From: Sphaerosporella brunnea | Taxonomy: Eukaryota; Ascomycota; Pezizomycetes; Pezizales; Pyronemataceae | DNA: 64,000 nucleotides | Assembly (NCBI GenBank): GCA_008704415.1 | Contig: VXIS01000092.1 | Span: forward strand, 1-64,000 | Direction of reading: 5' to 3' | Shown: one piece after another, positions 10,490 to 22,289 of the stretch | Position numbering within the stretch: position 1 is the stretch's first letter | How the letters are laid out: the number at the start of each line of letters is the position of its first letter | The notes under the pieces: model-generated | The model's database searches: none | Told to the model about the DNA's origin: nothing | Seen by the model: only the letters and a program-made list of their open reading frames with translations | Position numbers and translations under genes: made by a program

Positions 10490-11934
10490 TCACCGTGTGC
10501 CTGCCTTCTTCATCCTCTGTCTCCGCTCACGCTCACGCTGCTCGGCCGCCTTTTGCTCTTCCAACTTCTTTTTGCGGTCCTCCTCGTACTTCTTGTGAGC
10601 CTTCTCCTTCTGCTTCTCGACAGTCTGCAAACTGTCAGTCCAATCTAAGCGCCCAGGAGAAAGAAGTGAGGCGTGAACATACAGATTCTTTGAACTTCTT
10701 GATGCTCCAGCCGGAGTCGTCGTCACTCTGTCCACCGGTCAACCTGTCCAGCAAACCGCCTTTAGCACCAATCTGCTTCTTGCTGTTGACGGCTACCTCA
10801 ATCGTGTTCTTGTCGAGCGCGTTGAGTGCGCTCAGGCTACCGGGACGGGCCGCAAGCGGGTTGGGGGTGCCGCCGATCGCAAGTGGGTATAGACCGAACT
10901 TAGCGCGGAAGGCCTCGTTGCGCAGCAACAGCGTCTGCACCAATCCCACGCAGGAGTTGCAAAAGATGTACCATCCTATGATGGCGGGCCAGGCGTAGGT
11001 GACACCGAACGACAGGGCGGGGAGGCCAAACATCAGTGCGGTCTTCATGGACTTGGCCATCTGGGAGCCAGCACTCTCACCTCCGAGCGCGATCTGGACA
11101 CCGATTAACGAGGAGGCCACCAGCGGCAGCACCATCGTCGGGTCGGCGACGGAAAAGTCCTGGAACCAGAGCAGACCCTCGTGCTGCATAGCCGGAACGG
11201 GAACCTCGGCCATTCCTCGCAGAATCTTGTAGAAGCCGTAGAACACCGGGATCTGCGTGAAGGGGAAGATGAGCCACAGCCGATTCACTCCCGCCATCTT
11301 GAACATCCGCGACATCTCCTGCTTGTGCTGCATCATGGTCTGCATGTCGTTGCGCTTTTGCGCTTCCTTCATTTTCTGCATGATTGGCGCGACTACCGGG
11401 TTGATCTCCTTCATTCGTGCCGTCATGGAGGACATCTTGCAGTATCCGGGGAATTGCGCTGCACGGATGAGGCAGACGGAGGCAAGGACCGTGCCCCACC
11501 ATGGCATGCCCGTCACTACGTGCAGAGACTCCATGAGCGTCTGCAGGATGGACGTGGTGCCCCAACCGAAGTCAATGCCCAGCGAGTGCAGATATCCCAT
11601 AGTGTTTGGTGTGTGCTCGGTGATAGAGGTCGCATCAATTCCGGTGGGAGGGGCATCGAGATTGTCAAGCAGGTTGGCGGGGGTGGAAGGTGGCGGCGGC
11701 GGCGGGGTAGAGAGCGGATCGGACGGAGACGTAGATTGGAAGCGGAGCGAAGAGGCGGCGGCGGCGACTCTACCGGGGCGGGCGAGGTGAGAGGCCAATG
11801 CTGGTCGGAACTGAAATTGTATACCTGTATCAGTGCGCACGTCCGGAATGCCTGCGCCACAGACCGACCTTCGGGGAGGTTTGCAGAGCTCTTATCGGAA
11901 GCGCTCTCTGGCGCAAGAACCTGGAAGCCAGCAT
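10490..11934 (-). CDS. Mitochondrial inner membrane insertase Oxa1
   Basis: Three exons (11934-11869, 11810-10683, 10624-10490), all phase 0, give 442 residues. Exon 1 encodes an Arg-rich, acid-free presequence (MLASRFLRQRALPIRALQTS). A Pro-rich linker is followed by the YidC/Oxa1 core: MESLHVVTGMPWWGTVLASV, then MKEINPVVAPIMQKMK, and membrane segments with LWLIFPFTQIPVFYGFYKIL, MVLPLVASSLIGVQ, and WPAIIGWYIFCNSCVGLVQ. The C-terminus is a basic coiled coil (KKYEEDRKKKLEEQKAAEQR), as expected for the matrix tail that binds mitoribosomes. It inserts mitochondrially encoded and conservatively sorted proteins into the inner membrane. The first intron has a weak donor (GTCGGT), so exon 1 is less certain than the rest. 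It is divergent from the Shp1/p47 gene. Confidence 0.93.
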
Positions 11935-12345
11935 TGCGTTCGCGGGCGGCGTTCGTTCTGAGAGATTTGTGGGGGGCGGGGTGAGGAGGACGAATTCGCT
12001 TGAGGCGTCACCTCTGCTGCTGCCGTTTGGGATACACTGCCGTGAAATCGGAAGATCCCGTTGCGATTAACATGTTTTTTTTTTTTGTTAATTTTAGGTC
12101 ACGTGCCGACAAGTATACAAAAGTCTTGGCGGGGGAGGTTTTGTTTTAGCTTGATGATGGCGGGCCGGGGGGATGTCATACAAAGAGAAGAGAGAGAGAA
12201 GAGCTCTTCGCTGGTTTGCATCCTGAATCTACCCCTCATCCATCTCCATCAACCACCACCTCCCTCCCTCCCTCTTTTCAACTCGCCCAGGAGTCCGCGT
12301 TGCCTTTCTACCCTTGCCGTCGTTCTTTATCGCACATCCCACAAC
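11935..12345. promoter_or_regulatory. Shared divergent promoter region (OXA1 / SHP1)
   Basis: 411 bp separate two start codons pointing apart. The half near 12180-12340 is rich in CT/CCTCC tracts, as often seen before fungal start codons. A TCACGTG E-box-like hexamer lies near 12098. No factor can be assigned. Confidence 0.4.
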
Positions 12346-13941
12346 ATGGCCGACAACCAGGACGAACTCATCCAGAGCTTCTGCAGCATAACCGGCACTG
12401 ATCCCCAGACCGTTCGTTCTTCCCCCCCCCCAACACGACCATCTTGCATCTCGAGCTAGCTCTTATCCATGCCGCGAAGAGCTCGCGATTAATAGCGATG
12501 CCTACTGACATCCTGTTACTAGGGTCGTCACCTTCTGGAAGCTTCAAACTGGGATCTTCAGGTACATACATTCTGAGTGCTCGAGCCCCCCGCCCCGCAT
12601 CACAAATCCGTAGCTCTGTCTCGCTGAATTTGGTTTCTCCAGAACGCCGCTAGCCGCTACTTTGAATCGAACGACGAAGACATGGAGCAGCACGGATCAG
12701 ATGAGGACGACGTTGACGAGGCGGAGCACACGCCTCTTCCCAGCGCCGCAATTCCTTCGTCATCAGCAGCTTCGAGACCTCAGCAGAGCTCCGCCGCCAG
12801 GGGAGGGTAAGCTCCATCTCCATTTTCTGGGGGATGGCGATTAATAGCACGGGAATCAGTCCGGCACGCCGCAGTACTCCAAGTATGGGAAGAGCTAGAG
12901 TTCGAACTCTCGGCGATCTGGGTGCCGCCGATAACGACGAGGAAGATGAGGACGACAACCCCAAGAAGCGCGACCTGTTCGCGGGTGGAGAAAAATCGTA
13001 AGCAGAAACTTTGGCATGTGTGTGTCTCCTTATGGCTAATTTCCCCAGCGGCCTCGCTGTGCAGGATCCTGGCGATCCAAACGCCCGCTCCGGTGCGAAC
13101 CTCATCCAAGACATCCTCAAGCGTGCCGCCGAGTAACATATCCTCCACCGAGTCAACCCGTTTTGCACTGCTAACCGTCGGCTGTAGAGGCGGACAACGT
13201 CGTAGACAGGAGGAGGAATCGGCTGCTCCGGCTCCTCGCTTTACCGGCTCCGGACACACTCTCGGAAGCGATTCGACCCCCTCTGTCACCGTTGGCAGTC
13301 CGACTGCGCCTGAACCCGAAACCCTCCCACCGGTCACTCGCACCCTGACCTTCTGGCGCAATGGATTCAGCGTTGAGGATGGCCCATTGATGCGCTACGA
13401 TGATCCTGCCAACCGAGAGATTCTTCAAGGCATTGAGAGAGGTAGAGCCCCGCTTAGCCTTATGAACGTGCAGCCCGGTCAACCCGCCGACGTCAATGTT
13501 TTCAAGAGGATGGACGAGGACTACATCCCGCCCAAGAAGAAGTTCGTTCCTTTCAGCGGCCAGGGCCAGAGGTTGGGTTCTTTGACGCCTGGCGAGTCGC
13601 TCTCGACGCCTGCGGCTGCTCCGGCTACTCCCCTGGCTGCTCCCCCAGCTGCTCCGTCTTCCGTGCAGCCTGCTGCCCCTACGGTCAGCGTCGATATGTC
13701 TGCTCCCAACACTAGCCTCCAGATTAGACTAGGTGATGGAACCAGGCTAGTGTCGAGGTTCAACCACACGCACACCGTCGGCGATATATATGCGTTCGTG
13801 AACGCTTCCAGCATCGGCAGCAGGAGCCGTGCGTATGTGTTGCAGACGACGTTCCCCAACAAGGAGCTCATGGATCATGCCCAGACTCTCAAGGAGGCGG
13901 GGTTGCTCAATGCCCTCGTTGTTCAGAAGTGGACTTCTTAG
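12346..13941 (+). CDS. UBX-domain Cdc48/p97 adaptor (Shp1/p47)
   Basis: Six exons (12346-12411, 12523-12561, 12643-12806, 12860-12997, 13049-13132, 13188-13941) give 379 residues. The UBA domain is at about 5-45 (ELIQSFCSITGTDPQ, HLLEASNWDLQ). An acidic linker follows, then a SEP domain (LTFWRNGFSVEDGPLMRYDD, NREILQGIERGRAPLSL), an Ala/Pro linker and a C-terminal UBX domain (about 300-378, LQIRLGDGTRLVSRF, with TTFPNKELMDHAQTL). This is the p47/Shp1/NSFL1C arrangement. The protein links ubiquitylated substrates to Cdc48 in membrane fusion, autophagy and protein quality control. Exons are small at the 5' end and every phase closes, which supports the model. Confidence 0.92.
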
Positions 13942-14315
13942 AACTGTTGCATTGTTCCTTTGATGTCCTTGCTGAACAGTTTTCCATGCATGGCCAGGAT
14001 TAAATGAAACTGGGTAATTCTTCTGGAATAAAGGCTTGTTTTTTAGTGGTTAAGGCGTTTTTTCACCACCATTTCTTTGGTTCTTTCTCGCTTTCTGGTC
14101 GGATTGGGCTTTCATGTACTGTCAATTACTAGCTGGTGGTGGGCGTCAAATGCGAATGCGAGCATCGATTTTCATGGGAATTGAAATGCCCTTCAAGATA
14201 AAAACAGCCATACTTAATGTAACATGTGCATTCATTCAGACCCAAGCAGTAAACGCCATTCTCCGCAAACCCTGTAATAATACAATATATCTTTCGGCGC
14301 AAATGCTCCATCCTA
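13942..14315. other. Convergent intergenic region (SHP1 / TAF11)
   Basis: 374 bp between two 3' ends. Short T-rich runs lie at 14037-14070. No gene is seen. Confidence 0.5.
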
Positions 14316-15134
14316 TCACCTGAACAGCCTTCCAACTCCACCGCCAATGGAATCCCCCAATCCGGGACCACCCCCAACAGCAGCTGAGCCTCCGCCGCCT
14401 CCGACAGTACCCCTATACCCAACGGCGCCTTGGCGCTCAATCTTGTACCGTCTCCACGCCTCGCGCAGATGGTCCGGTAGCAGCGGGCCTTCGTCGCCCC
14501 ACGACTTCTGGATTTGCAGCGCAAGTTCAATGATTTCGCCAGTAAAAACCTTTGAAAACCCGCAGATAACGGTGCCGACATTTGCAGTGACGCTCTGCGA
14601 GAGCACCAGGTTCGCGAGCTTCTTGACCGAGGCTTTATTCAGGTTCGCGCGCCGGAAGGACTCGTACCGGTTCTGCTGGTCCTCGTCGAAAGCTTCCAAC
14701 AAGATCCTGGCGGCAACAGGTTAGTGCGGGCGAGAAGGAGAGAAGGGGAGGGGGCAATACGCCATCCGCTTCTTCTCCTCGTCATCCTCCGCGAAGCCGC
14801 TCGCGCCGCCGGACGCAAGTACCGTTTCGGTGCCGTAGTCGTCACGGCCCTCGTCCTCGTCGTCGTCGTCGAGCGGGCCGGCGCCGGCTGTGGATGGCGG
14901 CGGTGGCGCCGACGAGGTGGGCGCAGGTGTAGGCGCCTTGTCTTCGGCTGGGAAACTAGTCTGTCGCAGCGGGTGCGCGGAGGAGGAGATCGAATTCTTG
15001 CGCGAGACCGAGGTCGACGTGCTGCCGCTGCTGGTTTTGGGTTTCTTGGAAGCTCCCGAAGGAATGTGGAGGGAGGATATGCGGCGCTTGGTGTTGCCTG
15101 GCGCCGGCGGGGAGAGCGCTGGGGGTGAGGACAT
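14316..15134 (-). CDS. TFIID subunit TAF11
   Basis: Two exons (15134-14761, 14706-14316) give 254 residues. The intron (GTATTG..GCCAG) has a perfect CACTAAC branch site. The N-terminal half is Ser/Pro-rich and acidic. The second half carries the TAF11/TAFII28 histone fold, beginning with [18 protein letters not shown], then [16 protein letters not shown] and [18 protein letters not shown], and ending with [17 protein letters not shown]11 pairs with TAF13 in TFIID and contributes to TBP regulation. The C-terminal tail after the fold is Gly-rich and poorly conserved. Confidence 0.93.
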
Positions 15135-15334
15135 TGTGATGCACTGCAGGTTTGTGGGTGTGGTAGTGGTAGTGGTAGAAGTGATTCTTTAGCTTCGCGA
15201 CACGGTTGGAAAGCTTTGGCTTGGCGTGTGATGTTCGGGTGGGTGATATTTCATGATGGAAAGACAAAAAATCACGACTCCTTGTAATTATTTAGAATCC
15301 CGGTAATAGCGCAGTTGCGCGGTCCCCAAAAGTA

Positions 15335-15464
15335 TACCGTAAAAACTCGAGAGCAAGAGAATGGGCTAAGTCACTGCGCCATGTAGGCTTAGTGACTTTG
15401 CCACATGGCGCAGTGACTTAGCCAGTGACGTAGCCCATTCTCTTGCTCTCGAGTTTTTACGGTA
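15335..15464. repeat. 130-bp element with nested inverted repeats
   Basis: Outer arms of 34 bp (15335-15368 and 15431-15464), perfectly complementary, start with TACCGTAAAAACTCGAGAGC. An inner inverted pair of 18 bp (about 15366-15383 and 15404-15421, containing AAGTCACTGCGCCATG) sits inside them, and the loop holds AGTGACTTTGCCACAT, also present in the element at 7011-7129. There is no ORF. The sequence just upstream (15294-15334) resembles a decayed left end of the 6628-7007 element. Confidence 0.8.
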
Positions 15465-16121
15465 CTTTGTGTAGCGGTCGAGGCGTTGCAGAGACCTAAT
15501 CAGATGGAGACAGCGGGGAGCGGCGAATAGAAAAAGGGGGGCGGTCTATTCAGACTTCCAGACGTCCAAAAATCTGGGTCGCGCAAGGTGATTCGCTCTG
15601 CGTAGCCATAAAACATCGGCCGTGACGTCGCCCTCGACAAGTGGTGGTGTGAAGGCAAAGATCGCTTTACTTTTGAAAATCAACCTAACAAGAAGGGGGG
15701 TCCTTTCAGACTTTCAAACCCTTCCAGATCCTTGCGGGAAGTCTTCCATTACGGAGATCCTACGGTATACACAATCCTATGACCCCCAGCATGCAGAAGA
15801 AATAACACAAGAAACAAGAAATCCCCGCTTTTGAAGAACAAAATACCTGGCGAAATGAGAAACAGAAAATCGTACCTACCTGCCCCATGGCTATAGTGTA
15901 AACCCCATGCATTGCCGCAGAATAAGATCGTAAACCCAGACGCTCTCTGTCGATGCAAAACCAAACAAATGCAGCAAGTCGCAACAGAATCATCGCTCCT
16001 CTGGCCGCCTATTCACGGATACAATTACGCCAGCCGTCTTCGAGTTTTGATGATGTGCAAAATTCTCAAGTGTGGGATGAACGCGTTCTGCCCAACGCAA
16101 AACATACCAGCAGTTACCCAG
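15465..16121. other. Intergenic stretch before the MFS gene 3' end
   Basis: No gene is seen. It is likely 3' UTR of the transporter plus non-coding sequence. Two GTCGCGCAAGG/GATCCTTGCGGG segments near 15580 and 15730, each preceded by CAGACTTYCA, look like remnants of one short repeat. Confidence 0.35.
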
Positions 16122-18052
16122 TTAGTTATTATTCTCAGCGATCCTTGATGCCACCTTTGCAAGTGAAGCCATTGTCCCATTCGGTGGGACGCTCTCCGAA
16201 AGAGCCGTGATCTCACCCTCGACTACTGATCGCACCAGTCCGTACTCATCGAATGTTTCCCCAGTCGTGCCGATGCCGGGCACATCAACGTTGATGATCG
16301 GAACCCGCCCATCTATAGCTGTTCCGGCCGCCGCCTCTTCGTCGATTACCGACATGATATCCAGATCCTCCGGCTCGCGGTCGAAATCTTCTTGCTTCAT
16401 GCTGATGGCCTGCACGGCACCGATGATGCACACGCCTGCGTTGACCCACCATGCCAGACCAACGCAGTTGATGTCGAGACCGAAACTGTAAATCATACCC
16501 GTGACCGTAGGCGAGATTGCACGGGCCAAGCTCGCGCAGCTGGAAGCGATGCCGTTAATCGCTCCCAATACCAAAAGTGATGGGGCCGAATTCGTGAGTA
16601 GAATGGCGTTGCATGGATACGCCAAAACACCATAGGTAATCTTGATGGCGAGAACAACGTAGACACCGATTTTTTGGATATTTCCCTCCGGAAGCCAGTC
16701 CAAGTATGGCACGATGATGTAACTGGTGGCGTATGTGAACATGCAGAAGCGGTACAGACCGAGAACACCAAAATGCCGGGCCACGGGAGGAAACACGAAG
16801 AATTGCATGCACATCGAGAACACCCCTTGCATGGAAAGAATGAAGCCGATGCTTTGCGTTGTCATGCCGAGTCCTCCTGTAAATCTCAAAAGGTCGTGAG
16901 GCTTTTCATCCGACACTGGCGTGGAAAGAAACACAGGCATCAACTGTTCAAACCCCATGGTGTGATATGCGAGGATTCCGTATGAAATAACCAGACCAAT
17001 CACCGGGCGCGTGAAAGCCCTCCAGATCGAAGGGATCTTCTTCTGGGGCGCTATATCGGGGGTTTCTTGGCCATTGTTCGTGCTGTAGTCGGCGTTGTGC
17101 CTAGACAGTAGAGGTTCGGTCTCCAGCGCAGTGTAACCATTGTCTCCTCTCTTTGGCTCGGGCTTCTTCCAACTAAAGAAGTTCACCAGCTTCTCTCCAA
17201 TTTCCCGGCCATAATCCCGCTTCTGACGCAGCACTTCGTGGGTCTCCTCCAGGAAGAGAATTCCGTTCGCAATTCCGAAAACCAGAACAACTGACGAGAC
17301 CATGTTAGGAAGCAAAAAGGGGTATTCCTCTAGCAATCCGCCGGGAGGAAAGATCCCCGGATAAAAACGTGTGGGCTCAGCCAAGAGACCACCGAGTGCC
17401 GGGCCAATGATTGAACCAAGGCACCAAATAAATGGCATAATTGCAAATGCCCGAGCTAGGCGCTGTTAGCAATTATCCGGTGCTGATAGGACAGTATACC
17501 CACGTTGATGCTCCTTCTCCCTGACCAACTCTGCAACAGTCGTCTGTATGACACCGATGTTCCCGTTCAAGCCGCCACCAAGTGCCCTCGCAATCAGGGC
17601 TACCGACAAGCTCTTCGCAAACCCGAAAATCAACATACTGATCAACGTCCCAACTAGACCAATGATCAACACCGGCTTTCGTCCTATTCGGTCAGAGATT
17701 CTGCCCCACAGCATGCCGGTCGAGAACTCTGCGATTGCGAATGCAGATGTGACCATTCCAGCGTAGATTCCGATTTCATTTTGGTTTTTCTAAGCCAGCG
17801 GTCATGATATCAGTACAGATTCTCGAGGCAATGCATTCCGGTTCTGGATAAATACCGCTATTCCGAAAGATTCTATCATCTGGTAGATGTACGGAAATAT
17901 TGAGGTGAAGGATATCGGCTCGCAAATTCGGCAGAGCGCTGCAGTGCTGTGTTAACGGCTCGCCCGAACGACAGTAGGTGGCAAGAAGACATACCCAAAA
18001 TAATGAGCTGCTTCACGGGAAAGTCTTTTGTAGCTGGTGCGGTGCTCGGCAT
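16122..18052 (-). CDS. Major facilitator superfamily transporter (12-TM, YCR023C/ZIFL type)
   Basis: Four exons (18052-17995, 17938-17856, 17789-17504, 17455-16122) give 586 residues. The MFS motif A lies after the second helix (GRISDRIGRKPVLIIGL). The N-half shows ALCRICEPISFTSIFPYIY and the fifth helix shows MPFIWCLGSIIGPALGGLLA. A long hydrophilic loop (about 225-290) separates the halves, followed by six more membrane segments and a soluble acidic tail. The pattern fits the fungal YCR023C / zinc-induced-facilitator-like branch of the drug:H+ antiporter family, usually in the vacuolar or plasma membrane. The substrate is unknown. The exon 3/4 junction uses donor GTGGGT, which restores a conserved HQPRAF sequence. 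Confidence 0.88.
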
Positions 18053-19674
18053 TGTTGTTGTTGTTGTTCTTGGCAGCGGGTCGGGCTCTCGTACTCCAGA
18101 AATCCAGAAGGGCTATAGGTCCAAAAACCCAAAGACTTATCGACCAAAGAATTGATACAAAAAAAGATGATGAGGTGGGGGGTAGTATATAAAAGGAAAT
18201 GCAGAGAGCTGCAGTGCTGCTGGGAGCAAGCAAGCCAGACAGATCCTTATGCAAGACCAACGAACAACCCTCCAGGCTCCAGCTAGAGAGTACTAGTGAC
18301 AAGTACTTAAGTACTAGTACTTACCTTGCAGTTACAAGAGCAAAAATGCCGGCCAGAACTTGATAGGAAACCAAGCTTATTGTAGCTCATTTCACATCGG
18401 TACTGAGAGGTATGTATCGATTGACGAGCAGCGAGCAGCGGAAGCACTCGGACGGTGGGGACGCTGAAGAAGCGATCTTCCATCGCAGAAAAAGAAAGTG
18501 GAAACTGTTGGCGGGAGAAACGCACAACATGGAGATCAGAATCGCCATTTTTGTGCTTTTGTTTTATTTATCGGAGACTCCCCGCCCAGCATGGAGATAA
18601 GAATGCGTTTTGTCTGTCTCATCCGTTGCGTTTTTTTTTTATATAAATGAAGGGCTGCGGTTGACGCTGTTGAACATGTAATGCATGCTCGCGGGGTTTG
18701 CCGCGTTGCAAAATTGGAGCTTTTGCCAATCGCCTGGTGCGGTGTTCTGCCTTTTTGTCCGGAAACTTCGGCCCGCCTGCCGTGCAAACGCAGGGTTCGA
18801 TCGACTTCTGTAGCGGAATCCAAACAGCTTCAGCCCGATGGTTGAGATCCCTGCCCTGCCCGTCATCACCCTTACGGGGTAGGGAATGCAATGTGGGGTA
18901 TGTTGACGGCTTATGTGTCGACGCCTCGACTTGAAGAGCCTCAGCTGTTAATTGTCTGCGCCGCTGCAGGGGGCTGGCTCATTTTAGTATGTGACGGGCT
19001 CAATTTACGGTAACGGATCCGGGCCATTGAAGATATTGCCGCGCTGCTGGGAGAGCTTCTGTGGCCGTAGCCGTGCCATCCAGTACCTGGATCGGGTTGT
19101 TCGACGTGCTTGCCATACAGATGTGTACTCTAGAGCACCCGCATGATCTGACGATATCCGGTTCATTTGCAGCGTAGATCCCACCTTCAATTCGCTCGCT
19201 CCCAGCCGTGCTGCTTGCCTGCAGTGCAGCCTTACTTCCGAATGCGACTTGCATGGTGAGGGCTGTCGAATGTGTGGCACCAAGTATTATACACGCCAGA
19301 CTACACGTCTGAGTTGAGATATACGTGCCGCCCTGCGTAGCTCAGTCGTTCGGTGCAGCACCATTTTCCGAATGGACGGCCCCCACACAGGCGGAGCAGG
19401 TAGTACTCTACCTATAAGTACCTAGACTAACCCGCGCACTCACATCTCCCATTGATCTGTCATCCCAACAACATTACACCTCGAGCTAGCCTTGCTTTCC
19501 GAGAGGCATTTCAGTTGAGTTAACCTGTTCCCTTCCTCTTCTGCTTTGGATTGAACGTCATCGAGCCTGTGGTCTCTGCCTCATCGATGCTCGCCCATCT
19601 TGGCTAGCTTTGCACCCTGATAACGGACTCTATGCATGGGAATGTAGTTGTCGGAACATCTCCTACCATACACT
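18053..19674. other. Gene-free region
   Basis: I see no coding sequence with recognisable content. It contains the putative transporter 5' UTR, a palindromic AGTACTTAAGTACTAGTACT near 18301-18322 and a TATAAGTACCTAGAC string at 19414-19428. Confidence 0.45.
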
Positions 19675-19892
19675 ATGGTTTTCGGTCTATATCGCTGGTT
19701 GCGGGGAGACAGGGCAGCTGCCCCACCCACTTCTACTGTTTGCTCTGTGCCTCCTCCACCTAATCACTCTGCACCTCTTTCACCTCGTCTCGACGTACCT
19801 GTGGAAGAAACAGTCGGAGAAGCTCCTCCACTGCCTTCTTTCCTACCAACATCAACACCAAAGCCCGAGGGAATCGTGGTGTCAACAGGACC

Positions 19893-21256
19893 ATGTCGCC
19901 ATCCGCTTGTAAATGTCCTCATGGACATTTCAATATCCCATTCGTCTCTGCGGAGAACGCAACCCTGCTGTGCATTGACACCAGTTCAACCTTAGGCTGC
20001 ATGCATCCCTTGTCAGAACATGAGCCTCCTTCCCCCGCCGATGTTCAAGGTAAGACAGCCCGTCTGTATATCCGCTCAAACACCGTTGTACTTATCAATC
20101 CCCAGGTGCAGTGTCAACACACACTGATGCCCGTTCACCCTACCTACCACAGCCCGCTCCAAGGGTTGAGCTTTTTTGTATCGTTAACTCGATCATCTAT
20201 CCCAAATCTCCCAGCGTCATGTTATCCCCACGCAACGATACTGTGCGAGTACTGCAGGAGCAGATTCTAGAGCACCAATTGATTCATGTCCGTAGTACTC
20301 CTATCTCAGGAAGGACTGTCCTTTCGAAGCTTCTGCACCGCTTTGTGCAAACTAATCTACCTGGCATGACGACTGTCAAATTTTCGTGGCCGGGAAACGC
20401 ACCGCAGGACTGGACTGTCAAACCCTACAATTGGATTCCCCCAAGAGTTAGTGGGTGCGAGTATGACGGCGACATCCTGGATTACAGCAATTTCCTCTTG
20501 ATTGTTGATGATGCTCAAAACTCCTATCGCTTTACAAGCTTTTGAAACGACTTGATCAAGTACCAGGCACAAGGCAACAAAACAGGCCCCTACATTGCCA
20601 TTTGGGTCACCATCTTCTCAGAAAACGTACTATGACTACGAATACTCAGCACCGCTATACCTGAAAGCAGAGCAGCGGGTCTCCATGCGTCCCCTGACGA
20701 AGACCCATACCCTAGGGCTCCCATCTACACTCACCGATGAAGTAGAGGACTTCCTCTTCGATGTCACAGCTGGTCATCCAGGGTGTTCTGCTGCCCTGTT
20801 GGATGTACTGACGCATTCGGAGGTAAGCACCGGATTCTAGGCTATCTGTTAATCTTCACCCATCTAGGACTGCCGGCAGCTCAGGAAGGAAGGCCCATTG
20901 ATCTCGACAGCACAGTAACTACTCTCAACAGATCAACCTTCTTTCCGAATGTGATGTCTGCCGTCGGCTTTGGACGCAGCTTCCCTTTAAAAAATGATCT
21001 CAAGGCTGAGCCCGCTATGACCACCATTCTCCAGCAGGCGACAATACGCCACAGGATCAGAGGAAGCATAGAGAAAGATCCCGCCTTGAATGCTGTTTAT
21101 AAACGAGGTTGGCTGCATGCGGAGCTCGGTGCAGATGGGAATGGGAATATATGGTGGCGGAATCCTGTAACCTGCCGTTGGAAACACCAGATTTTACGCC
21201 GGTTTCAACACAACCACAACCAAAAAATAACGCAAAAGCGCTCTATAGATACGTAG
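19893..21256 (+). pseudogene. Decayed fungal P-loop NTPase-like protein (Crinkler-associated type)
   Basis: The reading starts at the ATG at 19893 (an alternative start is at 19675). The first exon has a possible Cys/His metal site (CKCPHGH, then LLCID, GCMHPLSEHE). An intron (20050-20105, GTAAGA..CCAG) leads to a second exon with a Walker-A-like STPISGRTVLSKLLHRF and a Walker-B-like LLIVDDAQNSY. The frame then hits TGA at 20543, but similarity continues in the next codons (NDLIKYQAQGNKTGPYIAIW). It passes another stop near 20625 and goes on through VSMRPLTKTHTLGLP, then DVTAGHPGCSAALLDVL, to KRGWLHAELGADG. This order is known from a large fungal family of P-loop proteins, some of them annotated as Crinkler-type. 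At least two stops make this copy a relic. Function is not assigned. Confidence 0.5.
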
Positions 21257-22289
21257 ATAAGTAGCAATAGATGGATTCTAGAGAGCAAAAATTACAGAAA
21301 AGTTAAAGGGTAAGGAGCAGTAGCGGGTGTTTCAAGCGGGAATTTTGTGGAGGGTTAGGGTTTTAGGATTGGAGTGGACCCTACTAAACCACTTTCGGAC
21401 CAGCGCGAGTGATTTCTCATGTATAATTTCCTGTTTTGGGAAATCACGAGTGATTTCTAGTGAAGAGCAGCCGCAAGCTTTTTGCCGGCCCCTCGTCCAC
21501 CGGGTGCCCCAATGCTCCCTCTTTTCCCCCGAGCGGATACACAATCTATCATTCGATGCTCATGAAATAGGTTTAGTTGATCGGCAAGAGAAGTGGACCC
21601 CGAGGGCAGGTTACAGGATTCTGCCACATATTTCTCACGGAAGTCCATAGAAGGTATGGTCCCATTAGACATGGCTGTGTGGATTCTACTCATCTGCATA
21701 GATACTGCGAACAACTGCTCTTGTTTATTCGCAATGGAGTTTCTCCATAGACTATCCAACTTTAGACGACTTCTGGATTGCCGTTCTTGGCAATTTCTCA
21801 AGTGTTGATCTGAAACAATGCTGTCGAGAATTAGCGGCTGGCGGCCTGGAGAGGCCAATGGAGGCGCAGTTTGCCGCCTACCAGTTGTTGGGACCTCATA
21901 TCCGAGTGGTCCGGGGGGGTCAAGGGGACGAGTAGACTTCCTCATTCGCGGGACGAATTGGGCTGTTGAACTTTTGAGGGATGGAAACAATCTGTCGAGC
22001 GATTCAGTAATGGGGGAAGATACGATCCTTGGGTAACTACGGGTTCTATTAAAGATTATGTTGTCCTGGACTTCCGGAGGAGTGTTCCGGCGCGCCCAAT
22101 GGTACGTTTCTCTGCGCCCACATTTGTGCAGATGGCTTACTGACTGTTTTCCAGGACATCCAAAGCTTTGTTATATTGTTTTCGACGGCAATTATACCGA
22201 TTACGAGCCACGGTCGCTCTAAAGGCCGTTTCCGTCTCTTGGCGTAGGCGGGTGTTCTGTTATTGGCTGGATTACATGGGTTTTTATTC
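21257..22289. other. Region with one unassigned minus-strand ORF
   Basis: A 178-codon open frame on the minus strand (21990-21457) has no ATG at its 5' end; the first ATG is at about codon 16. It is Arg/Pro-rich at first, then holds a helical stretch (IANKQEQLFAVSMQMSRIHT). No domain is recognised. A short inverted repeat around GAAATCAC(G/T) lies near 21410-21460. It could be a fragment of a TE gene. Confidence 0.25.

Noticed and set aside
11181..11984. Long plus-strand open frame opposite OXA1
   Set aside because: It lies over the conserved Oxa1 exon and is Arg/His-rich nonsense typical of antisense GC-rich DNA.
18780..18820. GGGTTCGATCG as a possible tRNA B-box
   Set aside because: No acceptor stem, D-arm or A-box at the right distance. 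No cloverleaf can be drawn. No tRNA or rRNA gene was found anywhere in the window.
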